Counted from the stretch's first letter, positions 27,676-37,809 are shown. The stretch: 64,000 bases of DNA from JAQUTK01 sp963677415 (GCA_963677415.2 CAXXFJ010000044.1:150893-214892), one strand, 5' to 3'. Program-made: numbers and translations. Notes: generated by a model not told the origin, from the sequence alone.

Positions 27676-28941
27676 ATGAAACAAATTAGCTACCACCAAT
27701 ACATCCTGCTACTGCTCAGCCTGACGCTTTTCGCATGCGGCGGAAAGAAGTCAGCGGATTCAACAAATGCCGATACTCAAAACGGACTTGTGACCTTTCA
27801 TGTGAATGCTCCCCCCTCAAAAGTTGAGCCGCTGCTGCTATCCGAACTAGCGGACAGCGTTAGCTACGTGGCATTGGAGACAACGAAGGAGACATTGACA
27901 GAAGATGGCATTCAGTATGGAGACCGGTACTATACTATTATTAATGAAGACAGACTGCTTTGCTTTGACAAAAGTGGGAAGTATTTGCATCAGATAGGCC
28001 GAAAAGGGCAAGGACCGGAGGAATATCCGAAGATGTATGATTATAGATCTTTTAAAGTTGACCCTAAAAATAATTGGGTCTATATCGTCGCAAATAATAA
28101 CGAGGCTAAAGTTTTTGATGAAAACGGCAAATATGTGAAGACCCTGACTGGAGAGATGTGGAGCCATCCTCCTTGTTTTATATATAACAACCTGGCTTAT
28201 ATTACGGATTATTATTCTCCGTTTAAAATAATAGATACACGTGACAACCAGATTGTGAGGAGCAATATTGAAATGGAATACAGGAAGAAGTTTTGGAAAG
28301 AGTTAACGGTAGATAAAGCTGAGAAAGAGGGGAAAAAGTGGTATGATGGTGAAGGATCAAGTTATGTTTCGTATCTTTCAAATGATAGATTATACTATTG
28401 GACTGTTTATTATGATACGGTGATGATCGCAAAGGGCAAAGACGTGAAACCTTACTGTCTGATAATCCCTGAGAATAAATACAAACCCGAAGATCTTTAC
28501 GGTGATTTAAAGTCAACACTTCTTCAACCCATGATCCTAAGAATGTATGTCTGCAATGATAAAATCCTCTTATCTGTAAGATATTATGCTTCTGCTGAAG
28601 AGCATAAAGACTTTTATTTAGAAAAGAATATGAAATATTGTTATTGGGTAGTATGTGACTTGAAAGAAGGAAGTGTGACATACCATGCAAACTATATCAT
28701 AAACGACTTAGATGGTGGACCAAATATCATATCTATCAATTATTATCCCATTTTCGATGAAAGAAATATTTATAGTCTCAACGTTGAGGACTTGAAGGGT
28801 GATGAAGATATATACAACAGCTATTTTACTGATGGCGTTGAGGCCAAACTAAAAGACCAAGAAGGGAAGTTTCAACGCTTATTAGAACCATTGGCTGATG
28901 ATGCCAATCCAATCATACGCAACATCCACTGGAAAGAGTAA
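27676..28941 (+). CDS. 6-bladed beta-propeller lipoprotein, paralogue 2 of 4
   Basis: This 421-residue lipoprotein (lipobox TLFAC, then GGKKSADS) is a close copy of its neighbours in its first 110 residues and its last 80. The central region, about 120-300, is divergent (for example VARNNNEAK-like blade segments and DGEGSSYVSYLSNDRLYYW). The gene starts 19 bases after paralogue 1, and the spacer itself is nearly the same as those after paralogues 2 and 3, so the whole unit including the gap was duplicated. Start ATG 27676. Confidence 0.85.
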   Translation: MKQISYHQYILLLLSLTLFACGGKKSADSTNADTQNGLVTFHVNAPPSKVEPLLLSELADSVSYVALETTKETLTEDGIQYGDRYYTIINEDRLLCFDKSGKYLHQIGRKGQGPEEYPKMYDYRSFKVDPKNNWVYIVANNNEAKVFDENGKYVKTLTGEMWSHPPCFIYNNLAYITDYYSPFKIIDTRDNQIVRSNIEMEYRKKFWKELTVDKAEKEGKKWYDGEGSSYVSYLSNDRLYYWTVYYDTVMIAKGKDVKPYCLIIPENKYKPEDLYGDLKSTLLQPMILRMYVCNDKILLSVRYYASAEEHKDFYLEKNMKYCYWVVCDLKEGSVTYHANYIINDLDGGPNIISINYYPIFDERNIYSLNVEDLKGDEDIYNSYFTDGVEAKLKDQEGKFQRLLEPLADDANPIIRNIHWKE

Positions 28942-28960
28942 ACATAAAAGCACTTGAATA

Positions 28961-30211
28961 ATGAAACACATTAGATACCATCAACTCATCCTGCTATTGC
29001 TCACGCTGACACTTTTCGCATGTGGCGGAAAGAAGTCTGCAGATTCGGCAAATGCCGATAGTCAAAACGGACTTGTGACCTTTCATTTGAACGCTCCCCC
29101 GTCAAAAGTTGAGCCGCTGCTGCTATCCGAATTGGCGGACAGCGTGAGTTATGTGGCTTTAGAGACAACGAAGGAAACATTGACAGATATGGCCATTCAG
29201 TGCGGAGAGCGCTACTATACTGTTATTAATGAAGACAGACTGCTTTGCTTTGACAAAAGTGGGAAGTATTTGCATCAGATAGGCCGAAAAGGGGATGGTC
29301 CCGAGGAATATCCGACGATGGGCGGATTTCGCTACTTTATTGCTGATCCTGTAACAAATTGGGTCTATTGCGAATCGCAAGAACAAATACAGGTTTACAA
29401 TGAAAATGGGAAATATGTCAAGAGCATTAAGAGAGAGAAATCGTGGAATATTCTTCCCAAATTTATTTATAACGACCTGGCATATTATGTACCTACTTAT
29501 CATCCCACTATAGAAATCATTGACGAACGCAACAACCGGAGTGTGACGAACAATAAAGAATTAATAGAAAAGGACCGAACGTTTTGGAAAGAGTTGGAAA
29601 CAAAGCATGGATTCACTTATGGATTTAGTTTAGGATCAAACCTTATTTCTTCTAGTTCAAATGATGCGTTATACTGTTGGAGTGTTTTTTCTGACACAGT
29701 TATGATGGCTAAGGGAAAAGAAATAAAACCTTTCTGTCGGATAATATCTGAAAACAAATATAAACCTGAAGATCTGTATGATGAAAATGGGAAAGCATTT
29801 CTTCTTCAACCCTTAATCTGCGACATGCATGTATTCGAAGACAAGATCCTCTTATATGTAGCATACTATAAATCGATTGATGATATTAGAGCGTTTAATC
29901 GTCAGAATGAAAAGAAATGTTGGTATTGGATTGTATGTGACTTGAAAAATGGGAATGCCACATACCATGCAAACTATATTGTAAATGACTTAGATGGCGG
30001 GCCAAATATCTTAAGCCTCAATAATTATAGCCGAGAAATTTACAATGTATCGGTTGAAGACTTGAAAAACGATAAAGATATATACAATAGTTACTTCACT
30101 GAAGGAGTGGAGGCCAAACTAAATGATCAAGAAGGAAAGTTCCAACGCCTCCTTGAACCATTGGCTGTTGATGCCAACCCAATCATTCGTACCTTTCACT
30201 GGAAAAAATAA
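28961..30211 (+). CDS. 6-bladed beta-propeller lipoprotein, paralogue 3 of 4
   Basis: This 416-residue lipoprotein has the same start (LILLLLTLTLFACGGKKSAD), propeller opening and C-terminal block as paralogues 1, 2 and 4. The stretch NNRSVTNNKELIEKDRTFWKEL recalls paralogue 1 rather than paralogue 2, which suggests mosaic exchange among the copies. The gene begins 19 bases after paralogue 2. Function is unknown; a role in binding or in a surface complex with the large protein after paralogue 4 is possible. Start ATG 28961. Confidence 0.85.
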   Translation: MKHIRYHQLILLLLTLTLFACGGKKSADSANADSQNGLVTFHLNAPPSKVEPLLLSELADSVSYVALETTKETLTDMAIQCGERYYTVINEDRLLCFDKSGKYLHQIGRKGDGPEEYPTMGGFRYFIADPVTNWVYCESQEQIQVYNENGKYVKSIKREKSWNILPKFIYNDLAYYVPTYHPTIEIIDERNNRSVTNNKELIEKDRTFWKELETKHGFTYGFSLGSNLISSSSNDALYCWSVFSDTVMMAKGKEIKPFCRIISENKYKPEDLYDENGKAFLLQPLICDMHVFEDKILLYVAYYKSIDDIRAFNRQNEKKCWYWIVCDLKNGNATYHANYIVNDLDGGPNILSLNNYSREIYNVSVEDLKNDKDIYNSYFTEGVEAKLNDQEGKFQRLLEPLAVDANPIIRTFHWKK

Positions 30212-30230
30212 ACACAAAAGCACTTGAATA

Positions 30231-31484
30231 ATGAAACACATTAGCTATCACCAACACTTCCTGCTACTGCTCAGCCTGACGCTTTTAGCCTGTGGTGGAA
30301 AGAAGTCAGCAGATTCGGCAAATGCCGATAGTCCAAACGGGCTTGTCACCTTTCATCTGAATGCTCCACCCTCAAAAGTTGAGCCGCTGCTGCTATCCGA
30401 ACTAGCGGATAGCGTGAGTTATGTGGCGTTGGAAACAACGAAGGAGACATTGACAAAAGATGCTGTTCAGTATGGTGACCGTTACTATACTATTATCAAT
30501 GAAGAGAGACTGCTTTGTTTTGACAAAAACGGAAAATATTTGCATCAGATAGGCAGGAAAGGACAAGGGCCTGAGGAATATCCGTGGTTGTTTGATGATT
30601 ATAGTAATATTAAAGTCGATCCTGTTACATGTTGGATATATGTCGAGTCAAACAACTGCACGCAAGTTTATGATGAATACGGCAAATTTGTAAAAAAACT
30701 AACAGGAGGATTCTGGGACTTCCGTCCTACATTGGTTTATAATCACATGGCGTATTTTACACCTTCTCTCAATCCCATAATAGAAATTGTTGATGAACGT
30801 GCCAATCAGAGCCTGACGAATTATAAAGAGGTAATAGATAATAACAACAAGATTTGGATAGGTTTATACGACAAATATAGAAAAGAGGGTTTTTGCGAGC
30901 ATGAAGGGACTGATCCGGTACGTTTTATTTCAAAGGATGCATGTTACACTTGGAGCGTTTTTTATGATACAGTTATGATGGCAAGAGGTAAAGAAGCAAA
31001 ACCTTTCTGTCGGATAATACCTGAAAATAAATATATGCCTGAAGATTGTTATTCAAAAAATTTCAAGGAACTCCTTCAACCCTTAATCAGCCGAATGTAT
31101 CTCTGCAATAATAAACTTCTCTTATATGTAAGATACTATCCTTCTTTTGAAGAAGCTCTGGCTTTTCATACAAAGCCGAAGGAGAATATGAAGTACTGTT
31201 ATTGGGTAGTCTGCGACATGAAAGATGGTAGTGTGACATATCATTCCAATTATATTGTAAACGACCTGGATGGTGGCCCGAATGTTTTACTCCCTATTTA
31301 TCGGGTTGAAGATATTTATAGCCTCAATGTTGAAGACCTGAAGAACGATGGAGAGATATACAACAGTTATTTTACTGAAGGAATAAAAGCCAAATTAAAG
31401 GATCAGGATGGAAAGTTTCAGCGGCTCTTCGGGCCATTGGAAGATGATGCCAACCCAATCATACGTACCTATCACTGGAAATAA
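30231..31484 (+). CDS. 6-bladed beta-propeller lipoprotein, paralogue 4 of 4
   Basis: This 417-residue lipoprotein (lipobox TLLAC, then GGKKSADS) is the last of the tandem set. The central segment (KIWIGLYDKYRKEGFCEHEGTDPVR region) is the most different of the four; the C-terminal block ends PIIRTYHWK and lacks the final acidic residue of paralogues 1 and 2. It is followed after 27 bases by the large MG2/plug gene, which may be in the same transcript. Start ATG 30231. Confidence 0.85.
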   Translation: MKHISYHQHFLLLLSLTLLACGGKKSADSANADSPNGLVTFHLNAPPSKVEPLLLSELADSVSYVALETTKETLTKDAVQYGDRYYTIINEERLLCFDKNGKYLHQIGRKGQGPEEYPWLFDDYSNIKVDPVTCWIYVESNNCTQVYDEYGKFVKKLTGGFWDFRPTLVYNHMAYFTPSLNPIIEIVDERANQSLTNYKEVIDNNNKIWIGLYDKYRKEGFCEHEGTDPVRFISKDACYTWSVFYDTVMMARGKEAKPFCRIIPENKYMPEDCYSKNFKELLQPLISRMYLCNNKLLLYVRYYPSFEEALAFHTKPKENMKYCYWVVCDMKDGSVTYHSNYIVNDLDGGPNVLLPIYRVEDIYSLNVEDLKNDGEIYNSYFTEGIKAKLKDQDGKFQRLFGPLEDDANPIIRTYHWK

Positions 31485-31511
31485 TAAATAACATACTTAA
31501 AACTGAATACA

Positions 31512-34271
31512 ATGAGAACACTACCCGGCAAAAGGATTTCTTTCCTGTTCGTTATTACGGCCTTGTTTATTACAAGTCTGAAGGGGTGGAGCAGTGCTTC
31601 ACAGGATACTACTGAAACGGGAATAAAGCAAATATCTCTGGGTCAGCGGATCACCAGTATGGCGACTCTGATGAGGGATAACTATCCCGAGAAGATTTAT
31701 GTACAGACCGACCGACCGATTTATAACCTGTATGACACCATTTGGTATAAGGTGTGGGTTATGCAGGCAGGTACACTCCTGGCTACCGAAAAGAGCCAAC
31801 TGGTCTATATTGATCTGATCAATGAAGCAAACAGAGTGACCCAAACGGCACAATATACCCTCAGTGGAGGAAGTGCCAACGGACAGTTTGTGCTTACTAA
31901 AGCTATTCAGGACAAAGGACTCTATCGCATACGTGCTTATACACGCTGGCAGAAGAACTTTGGTGATTCCGCCTGCTTCGAAAAGATAATCCCTATTTGG
32001 GGAGACAAAGACAAGGAACAGGAAAACAAGAGATTCGTTTCGATTATCAATGAAAACGATAGAAAGGTCTTTATCACACAAGGACAATTTCAGAAACGCA
32101 AACAGAAAGCGGAGGAAGAAAAGCTGCTGGAAGCACAAAAGAAAGTCAACAGGGAGTTTGAACTGGATGTACAGTTCCTCCCTGAAGGGGGTAAACTGAT
32201 CGCCGGTGTCGCTAACCGGGTGGCATACAAAGCACTGTTTCCCGATGGAAGAAGTGTAGCCGTGGAAGGAACCATTGTAGATCAGGATGGCAATGAGGTT
32301 GTTTCTTTTGCCTCGGAGCACAAAGGAATGGGATCCTTTCTATTGGTGCCTGATACCGGCAAACAGTATTCTGCCCGATTGTTTAACGACCAGCTTATCG
32401 CACTGCCGGCAGTGGAAAAGGAAGGGGTCGGACTGATGGTCGTCTCCAAACCGATATCAGATACACTGGTAGTGGCAATCAATGCCACTCCAAACGTTGT
32501 TAACAGCCAAACGCAGTTTACTCTCCTTGCCGAGTCTCGCGGACTGCCTACCAAAGAGGCATTCAACATTGTGATGAACAAGTCGCGCGTCCTACTCCGC
32601 ATCCCCAAAGAGAACCTAAAGTCGGGCATCAACCGCCTCACACTCTTTAGTACTGATGGACAGCCGCTCTGTGAGCGACTGGTGTACATCGACCGGAAAG
32701 ACGAACTGAAGTTTGACGTCAAGGCAAACTGGGAGGTCAAGTCCGACACGGCTCAGAGGATGACACTGAAGATTCGTCCTCAGCTCAACGGAGAGTCTGT
32801 CGCAGGTTCCTTTGCCGTGAGCATCACCAACAAGAACCGGGTGCCAATAGATTCCATTCAGAAGACGTTCCGATCGGAGATGTTGCTCTCTTCGGATCTG
32901 AAAGGTTTCATTGAGACACCGGGATATTACTTTAATAATCCCTATGACAGCATCTGCAAACAACTGGATCTCCTCATGCTCACCCACGGATGGAGAGGAT
33001 ACGGCTGGGATGATGTCACAAGAAAGAACTTCACTCATCTGCCGGACACCGCTTTTACTATCTCAGGGACGGTAAGCAACCTACTCAGGAAACCGATTGC
33101 AGGAAGAAGAGTCTCTTTATTTGTACAGGGAGGAAAGGCGATTGCTAAAGAGAGTAAGACCGATAAAAACGGACGGTTCAAATTCACAAATCTGGATATA
33201 AGAGAAACCTCCATGGTACGGATCAATCTGGAAAAAGAGAAGAATAAAAGGAATCTGGGATTCGGAATAGAGTTGGATACCCTATCAAAGAAACCTATTT
33301 TCCCCATTGTACCTCTCGAAGATTATCTCTATGAATCGGAAGAGATAGACTCCCTGATGTTTGGATACAAAGAGAAAAAAGAGGAAGACAACGCTTATCT
33401 CGACAGCCTTCGCAAAATGAAAGGAATTCATCTGCTAGGAGAAGTGACGGTAACGGAACGAAAGATAATACCAAAGTCCTGGAATAAGAATGGTAGTGGA
33501 GTAGCCGACATGGTAATTGACTCGGTACAAATCGGACGATATGATGCCTATGCCAATGTGACAGAAGTTCTCAAAGCAGAAATTCCCGGATTTAAAAAAG
33601 ATATCAGTTCGCCAAGAGATGAGAACGGGAATCGGGTGTTTCGACAATTTGAGTTCTACAATATTAACGGCAAACCGGTCTATTTCTTTATCGATGCTGA
33701 AGCATTAATCCTTCAATTAAAATGGGAACCGTCTACGGGAGGCGCTCCTTCAAATGCTGACGAAACAGAATACGCTGTAATGAGTCGAGTGGATTATTTA
33801 CTGGAAGGTCTGGCCGGTAGTGATATCAGAGGTATTGAAGTGCTGACTGCATTAGATAATCTATATAACTACGACGTGAAAGCAGGAGTTTCTAGTCAAC
33901 CTTTAACTGTTCTTGACAATGACTATCGTCCAATAGGAGTTATTGTCCTTATCACAACCAAAAAAGGACAAGGCCCACGCGACATGGTACGGTCGAGAAC
34001 CTACTTCACCGAACTGCGCGGCGGCTCCATCCCCAAAAGCTTTTACGTGCCAAAGTACTATCCGAAAGACCCGATCGATCAGATCAATTATGACGGCAAA
34101 CAGGTGTATTACTGGAATCCCTCTTTGCTGACAAACGGCGAACGCGAAGTGGAAGTCTCCTTCCCGGTAGGTGCACTAATGAAAGGAAACCTGCAAATGG
34201 AGATAGAAGGCACTGACCTGAATGGACATATCGGAACATTCAGACAAGAAATTCAAGTAATTAAAGAATAA
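31512..34271 (+). CDS. Large exported protein with MG2-like, carboxypeptidase-regulatory-like and TonB-plug-like domains
   Basis: This 919-residue protein has an N-terminal signal segment (FLFVITALFITSLKGWSSA). An alpha-2-macroglobulin MG2-like domain follows (about 55-155: KIYVQTDRPIYNLYDTIWYK), further beta domains, a carboxypeptidase-regulatory-like domain (about 514-575: TISGTVSNLLRKPIAGR ... TDKNGRFKFTNL) and a region resembling a TonB receptor plug (about 670-830: VLKAEIPGF ... GSDIRGIEVL ... VIVLITTKKG). There is no C-terminal transport barrel, so it is not itself a receptor. Proteins of this type are common in Bacteroidetes, usually exported, with unknown function. It lies 27 bases after the four lipoproteins, suggesting a common surface assembly. 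Confidence 0.78.
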   Translation: MRTLPGKRISFLFVITALFITSLKGWSSASQDTTETGIKQISLGQRITSMATLMRDNYPEKIYVQTDRPIYNLYDTIWYKVWVMQAGTLLATEKSQLVYIDLINEANRVTQTAQYTLSGGSANGQFVLTKAIQDKGLYRIRAYTRWQKNFGDSACFEKIIPIWGDKDKEQENKRFVSIINENDRKVFITQGQFQKRKQKAEEEKLLEAQKKVNREFELDVQFLPEGGKLIAGVANRVAYKALFPDGRSVAVEGTIVDQDGNEVVSFASEHKGMGSFLLVPDTGKQYSARLFNDQLIALPAVEKEGVGLMVVSKPISDTLVVAINATPNVVNSQTQFTLLAESRGLPTKEAFNIVMNKSRVLLRIPKENLKSGINRLTLFSTDGQPLCERLVYIDRKDELKFDVKANWEVKSDTAQRMTLKIRPQLNGESVAGSFAVSITNKNRVPIDSIQKTFRSEMLLSSDLKGFIETPGYYFNNPYDSICKQLDLLMLTHGWRGYGWDDVTRKNFTHLPDTAFTISGTVSNLLRKPIAGRRVSLFVQGGKAIAKESKTDKNGRFKFTNLDIRETSMVRINLEKEKNKRNLGFGIELDTLSKKPIFPIVPLEDYLYESEEIDSLMFGYKEKKEEDNAYLDSLRKMKGIHLLGEVTVTERKIIPKSWNKNGSGVADMVIDSVQIGRYDAYANVTEVLKAEIPGFKKDISSPRDENGNRVFRQFEFYNINGKPVYFFIDAEALILQLKWEPSTGGAPSNADETEYAVMSRVDYLLEGLAGSDIRGIEVLTALDNLYNYDVKAGVSSQPLTVLDNDYRPIGVIVLITTKKGQGPRDMVRSRTYFTELRGGSIPKSFYVPKYYPKDPIDQINYDGKQVYYWNPSLLTNGEREVEVSFPVGALMKGNLQMEIEGTDLNGHIGTFRQEIQVIKE

Positions 34272-34352
34272 GTGTTATTTTTGCACCATTACTCTCTCGT
34301 GCTTCTTACCGAGAGAGGCAATGTATCCGAATGTAAACTAAAAAGGAATGAC

Positions 34353-36734
34353 ATGAAAACAACTACTTGGTTGCGAATGATCGCAGCATCAGCGCTCTCA
34401 CTGGTGTGGAGTGCTACCAATGTACAGTCTGCAACGAGTGTCCCTGCTCAAGTACTAACTCCGGCTAATACGATAGCGGTGGATGATGAGGCTATGACAG
34501 GCTATCTCTTTGTCTATTTCACCGGCAATGCACAGTCGCAGGAACAAATACATTTTGCAATCAGCCATGACGGACTTCATTATTTTACGTTGAATGGGGG
34601 CAATCCGGTAATATCTTCTGACAAAATTGCAGAGAAGAAGGCGGTGCGTGACCCGCATATCGTTCGGGCTCAGGATGGAAAGACGTTTTATATGGTGGTG
34701 ACGGATATGAAATCATCGGATGGTTGGTCGTCCAATCGTGGGTTGGTTATGCTGAAGTCAACCGACCTTGTCAACTGGACTGCTTCGGCGATCAATATCT
34801 CGACTACGTTTGCAAAGTACAGCGATGTGCTTCGGGTGTGGGCTCCTGAGACGATCTATGATCCGGTTGCTCAGAAATATATGCTTTATTTCTCAATGAG
34901 GCAGCCTCTTCCGGATCGTGATATCATCTATTATGCATATGCTAATGAGAGTTTTACTTCTATCAGCGAACCGAAAGTGCTGTATGACCGGGGCAAACCG
35001 ACTATTGATGGCAATATGGTGTATAAAGATGGCACGTATCATCTATTCTTCAAAACGGAAGGTGAAGATGAGACTCCGAAAGGAATTAAGAAGGTGACTT
35101 CGACATCGGCAACCGGTCCGTGGACATTAAACAATCAATATCTTGATCAGAATGCAAGCGGGGTGGAAGGTCCGGCTGTCTTTCAACTCATTGACTCAGA
35201 TACATATATCATGATGTATGACGTGTATGGAGCCGGTTATTATGAGTTTTGTTCCTCTACAAACCTGACTAACTTCTCCGTAGTGAAAGATATCTCGATG
35301 GACTTTAGTCCGCGACATGGCACGGTGATCCCGATTACAACGTCGGAAGAGGGGGCACTGCTTCAGAAATGGGGAGCTGCATTTGTGTCTCTGAAAGGTG
35401 CACGTAATCCGCTTGTCAATCAGAAAGCGATTATTATTGATGATACAAACAATACGATTTATCTGCCTTTGATGCCGGGTGCAGATGTCAAAGCGCTGGA
35501 TCCTCAGTTTTATGCATGGAATGACTCTGTGATGAAAGTGACTCCTTCCGGACCTCAGGATTTTAGTGCTGGTAGTATAGATTATACGGTGTCTGTGGAT
35601 GGATTGACAAGTAAAACCTATACGGTTACCGCAGAGATGGCAAGCAATCCAGTGATTAATGGGTATTATGCCGAGCCTGAGATGCTTTACTCTGAAAAGG
35701 AGGGTAAGTTCTTTCTGTATCCTACAACGGATGGAGTAGCAGAAGGTGCCGCCACGTCTTTTAAAGTCTTTTCATCCACTGATCTTGTGGCGTGGACGGA
35801 AGAGGGGACGGCATTGGATCTTTCAACTGTTTCCTGGGCTGAATCGTATGCCTGGGCTCCTTCGGTTGTTGAGAAGAAGATCAATGGCGTCTTTAAGTAT
35901 TTCTTCTATTATAGTGCGGGTATGAAGATAGGAGTAGCTGTGGGTGATAGTCCGATGGGCCCGTTTGTAGATTCAGGAGCGGCATTGATAGCTGCAAATC
36001 CTGCAACGATTAACACTGGAACACCGATTTATCCCGATGTGTTTACTGATCCGCTCTCCGGCAAGAGTTACATCTATTGGGGGCAACGTTATCTGGCTGT
36101 CGCCGAACTGAATGCCGATATGATTTCGCTCAAAGAGGGTACGACGCAGGTGATTACTCCATCTGTCGGTGCATATAGAGAAGGTGTGGAAGTGTTTTGC
36201 CGAGAGGGGAAATATTATTTCGTATGGTCGCGTGGCACTGCGACAAGTCAGTATTACCGTACGGTATATGGTATGGCTGATTCGCCTGTTGGTCCAATCA
36301 CTGTGCCTGTAGGATATAGTATTTTATCTAGTGATGCATCGAAAGGAATTCTCGCTCCCGGACAGGCTTCCGTCATTCAAATCCCAGAGAAGGATGAATG
36401 GTATATTGCTTATAATCGCTTTGCTATTCCCAATGGTGCGCTCTATTCCAGAGAAGTTTGTATAGATTCTCTGGTGTTTAGTGCTGATACGATTCTGGCT
36501 GTAAGGCCGAGCCGCACCGGTATTCAGCCTGTGACCTATTCTGTTACAGAAGAGATCCGGGATGTTCTTCCGTTGGAAGGGGAGATCGTCTCTTCGGAAT
36601 ATTATCGAATGGATGGCGTTTATGTGGGAGATACCTTTTCTGCTCTCAAGGGGGGACTTTATATCCGCAAGGATTTGTATGATGATGGACGTTCCTCTGT
36701 GTCCAAGGTCTTGATTGTTGATAGCCGGGATTAA
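34353..36734 (+). CDS. Two-domain GH43-like glycosidase
   Basis: This protein of about 793 residues has a signal peptide (MIAASALSLVWSATNVQSA). It contains two GH43-like propellers. The first (about 45-380) keeps the expected acidic residues: AVRDPHIV, TIDGNMVYKDG and EGPAVFQL. The second (about 430-720) has GYYAEPEML where the catalytic base aspartate is usually found in ADP, while the auxiliary aspartate (YPDVFTDP) and acid (REGVEVFC) remain. The C-terminus (SSEYYRMDGVYVG ... GGLYIRKDLY) resembles degenerate sorting tails of Bacteroidetes secreted proteins. ATG 34353 is chosen because it starts the signal peptide; the frame is open from 34272. The substrate is probably an arabinose- or xylose-containing glycan. 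Confidence 0.82.
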   Translation: MKTTTWLRMIAASALSLVWSATNVQSATSVPAQVLTPANTIAVDDEAMTGYLFVYFTGNAQSQEQIHFAISHDGLHYFTLNGGNPVISSDKIAEKKAVRDPHIVRAQDGKTFYMVVTDMKSSDGWSSNRGLVMLKSTDLVNWTASAINISTTFAKYSDVLRVWAPETIYDPVAQKYMLYFSMRQPLPDRDIIYYAYANESFTSISEPKVLYDRGKPTIDGNMVYKDGTYHLFFKTEGEDETPKGIKKVTSTSATGPWTLNNQYLDQNASGVEGPAVFQLIDSDTYIMMYDVYGAGYYEFCSSTNLTNFSVVKDISMDFSPRHGTVIPITTSEEGALLQKWGAAFVSLKGARNPLVNQKAIIIDDTNNTIYLPLMPGADVKALDPQFYAWNDSVMKVTPSGPQDFSAGSIDYTVSVDGLTSKTYTVTAEMASNPVINGYYAEPEMLYSEKEGKFFLYPTTDGVAEGAATSFKVFSSTDLVAWTEEGTALDLSTVSWAESYAWAPSVVEKKINGVFKYFFYYSAGMKIGVAVGDSPMGPFVDSGAALIAANPATINTGTPIYPDVFTDPLSGKSYIYWGQRYLAVAELNADMISLKEGTTQVITPSVGAYREGVEVFCREGKYYFVWSRGTATSQYYRTVYGMADSPVGPITVPVGYSILSSDASKGILAPGQASVIQIPEKDEWYIAYNRFAIPNGALYSREVCIDSLVFSADTILAVRPSRTGIQPVTYSVTEEIRDVLPLEGEIVSSEYYRMDGVYVGDTFSALKGGLYIRKDLYDDGRSSVSKVLIVDSRD

Positions 36735-36762
36735 ATTTTAAACAATCCTAATTCACTGTAGT

Positions 36763-37809
36763 ATGAAAAGATTGATGCTTACATGGACTGCCGTGATGGC
36801 TGTCACAATTTCAATGGCTCAGGTAACTCCTCAGGGGCAAGATCGCCCTCAGGGACAGAGACCTCAGCGTCCTGCCAATGGCGTGCACGACCCGGTGATG
36901 ATCAAGGAGGGAGATACGTATTATGTCTTCGGTACCGGTCGGGGAGTCAGTATTATCACTTCAACTAACCGGACCGACTGGACGCGGGGTGGCAGTGCCT
37001 TTGCTGAACCGATGGCTTGGTGGAAACAGGATATACCCAAGCAAGATGGTAGTATCTGGGCACCGGACATCAGTTACCGGGATGGAAAGTTTCACATGTA
37101 TTACTCTGTGTCGGCATGGATGGATTTTAATTCGAGCATTGGGTATGCAACAAATACGACGCTTGATCCAAAGGATCCAAACTATAAATGGGTGGATCAC
37201 GGCAAGGTGATTGATTTCAGAAATGGCGGAGAAGGTGTCAATTGTATTGATCCGAATCTCTTTGTGGATACAGACGGACGGGTGTGGCTCTTCTATGGAT
37301 CCTACAAGGCCGGATTAAGGTTGGTCGAACTGGATCCGGAGACGGGTCTGCTGAAAAATGCTGAGAAACCCGAGGTAATCGTGCTTACCGATCACTTGGG
37401 TGAAGGTGTCTTTGTCATCAAGGTTGACGGATATTATTATATATTTGCTTCTGAAGGAAAGTGCTGTGCAGGTATTGAGAGCACGTATCATGTGGTGATG
37501 GGACGCTCGAAAGATATCAAAGGCCCTTACCTGAATAAGAAGGGTGAGAGCTGGGTGGAAAGTAAATCGACGATGTTTCTGGAGGGAAATTACGAGGAAC
37601 CGGGGAGGGGTCACAATGGCTTCTTTACGGAAAGAGATACTACATTTATCGCTTACCATGCATATACCCGTTCGGCAGGGGGTGCTTCGTTGCTCAACAT
37701 CAAGCCCATGTATATGGATGAGGAGGGTTGGCCGACATTGACACCGACTGCTACTACGAAAGTGCTGGTGGCTGAGAATCAGCAATCGGTGATTAATAAA
37801 AAGAAGTAG
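36763..37809 (+). CDS. GH43 arabinan endo-1,5-alpha-L-arabinosidase-like enzyme
   Basis: This 348-residue protein has a signal peptide ending near SMAQ and a proline/glutamine-rich linker (QGQDRPQGQRPQRP). The propeller begins VHDPVMIKEGDTYYVFGTG (catalytic base). It continues with WAPDISYRDGKFHMYYS, NCIDPNLFVDTDGRVWLFYGS (auxiliary aspartate) and HLGEGVFV (acid), the order expected for GH43 arabinanases of subfamilies 4-6. It would cut internal alpha-1,5 links of plant arabinan outside the cytoplasm. It lies 28 bases after the two-domain GH43 gene and is probably cotranscribed. Confidence 0.88.
   Translation: MKRLMLTWTAVMAVTISMAQVTPQGQDRPQGQRPQRPANGVHDPVMIKEGDTYYVFGTGRGVSIITSTNRTDWTRGGSAFAEPMAWWKQDIPKQDGSIWAPDISYRDGKFHMYYSVSAWMDFNSSIGYATNTTLDPKDPNYKWVDHGKVIDFRNGGEGVNCIDPNLFVDTDGRVWLFYGSYKAGLRLVELDPETGLLKNAEKPEVIVLTDHLGEGVFVIKVDGYYYIFASEGKCCAGIESTYHVVMGRSKDIKGPYLNKKGESWVESKSTMFLEGNYEEPGRGHNGFFTERDTTFIAYHAYTRSAGGASLLNIKPMYMDEEGWPTLTPTATTKVLVAENQQSVINKKK

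Larger units (their letters stand above)
26415..31484 (+). repeat. Tandem four-fold gene duplication (about 1.27 kb unit)
   Basis: Four units of about 1,250-1,285 bases run head to tail. The first 330 bases or so and last 240 bases of each gene plus the 19-base spacers are highly similar at DNA level (for instance TCCACTGGAAAGA...AAACATAAAAGCA at unit junctions), whereas the middle of each gene is much more divergent. Confidence 0.9.
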
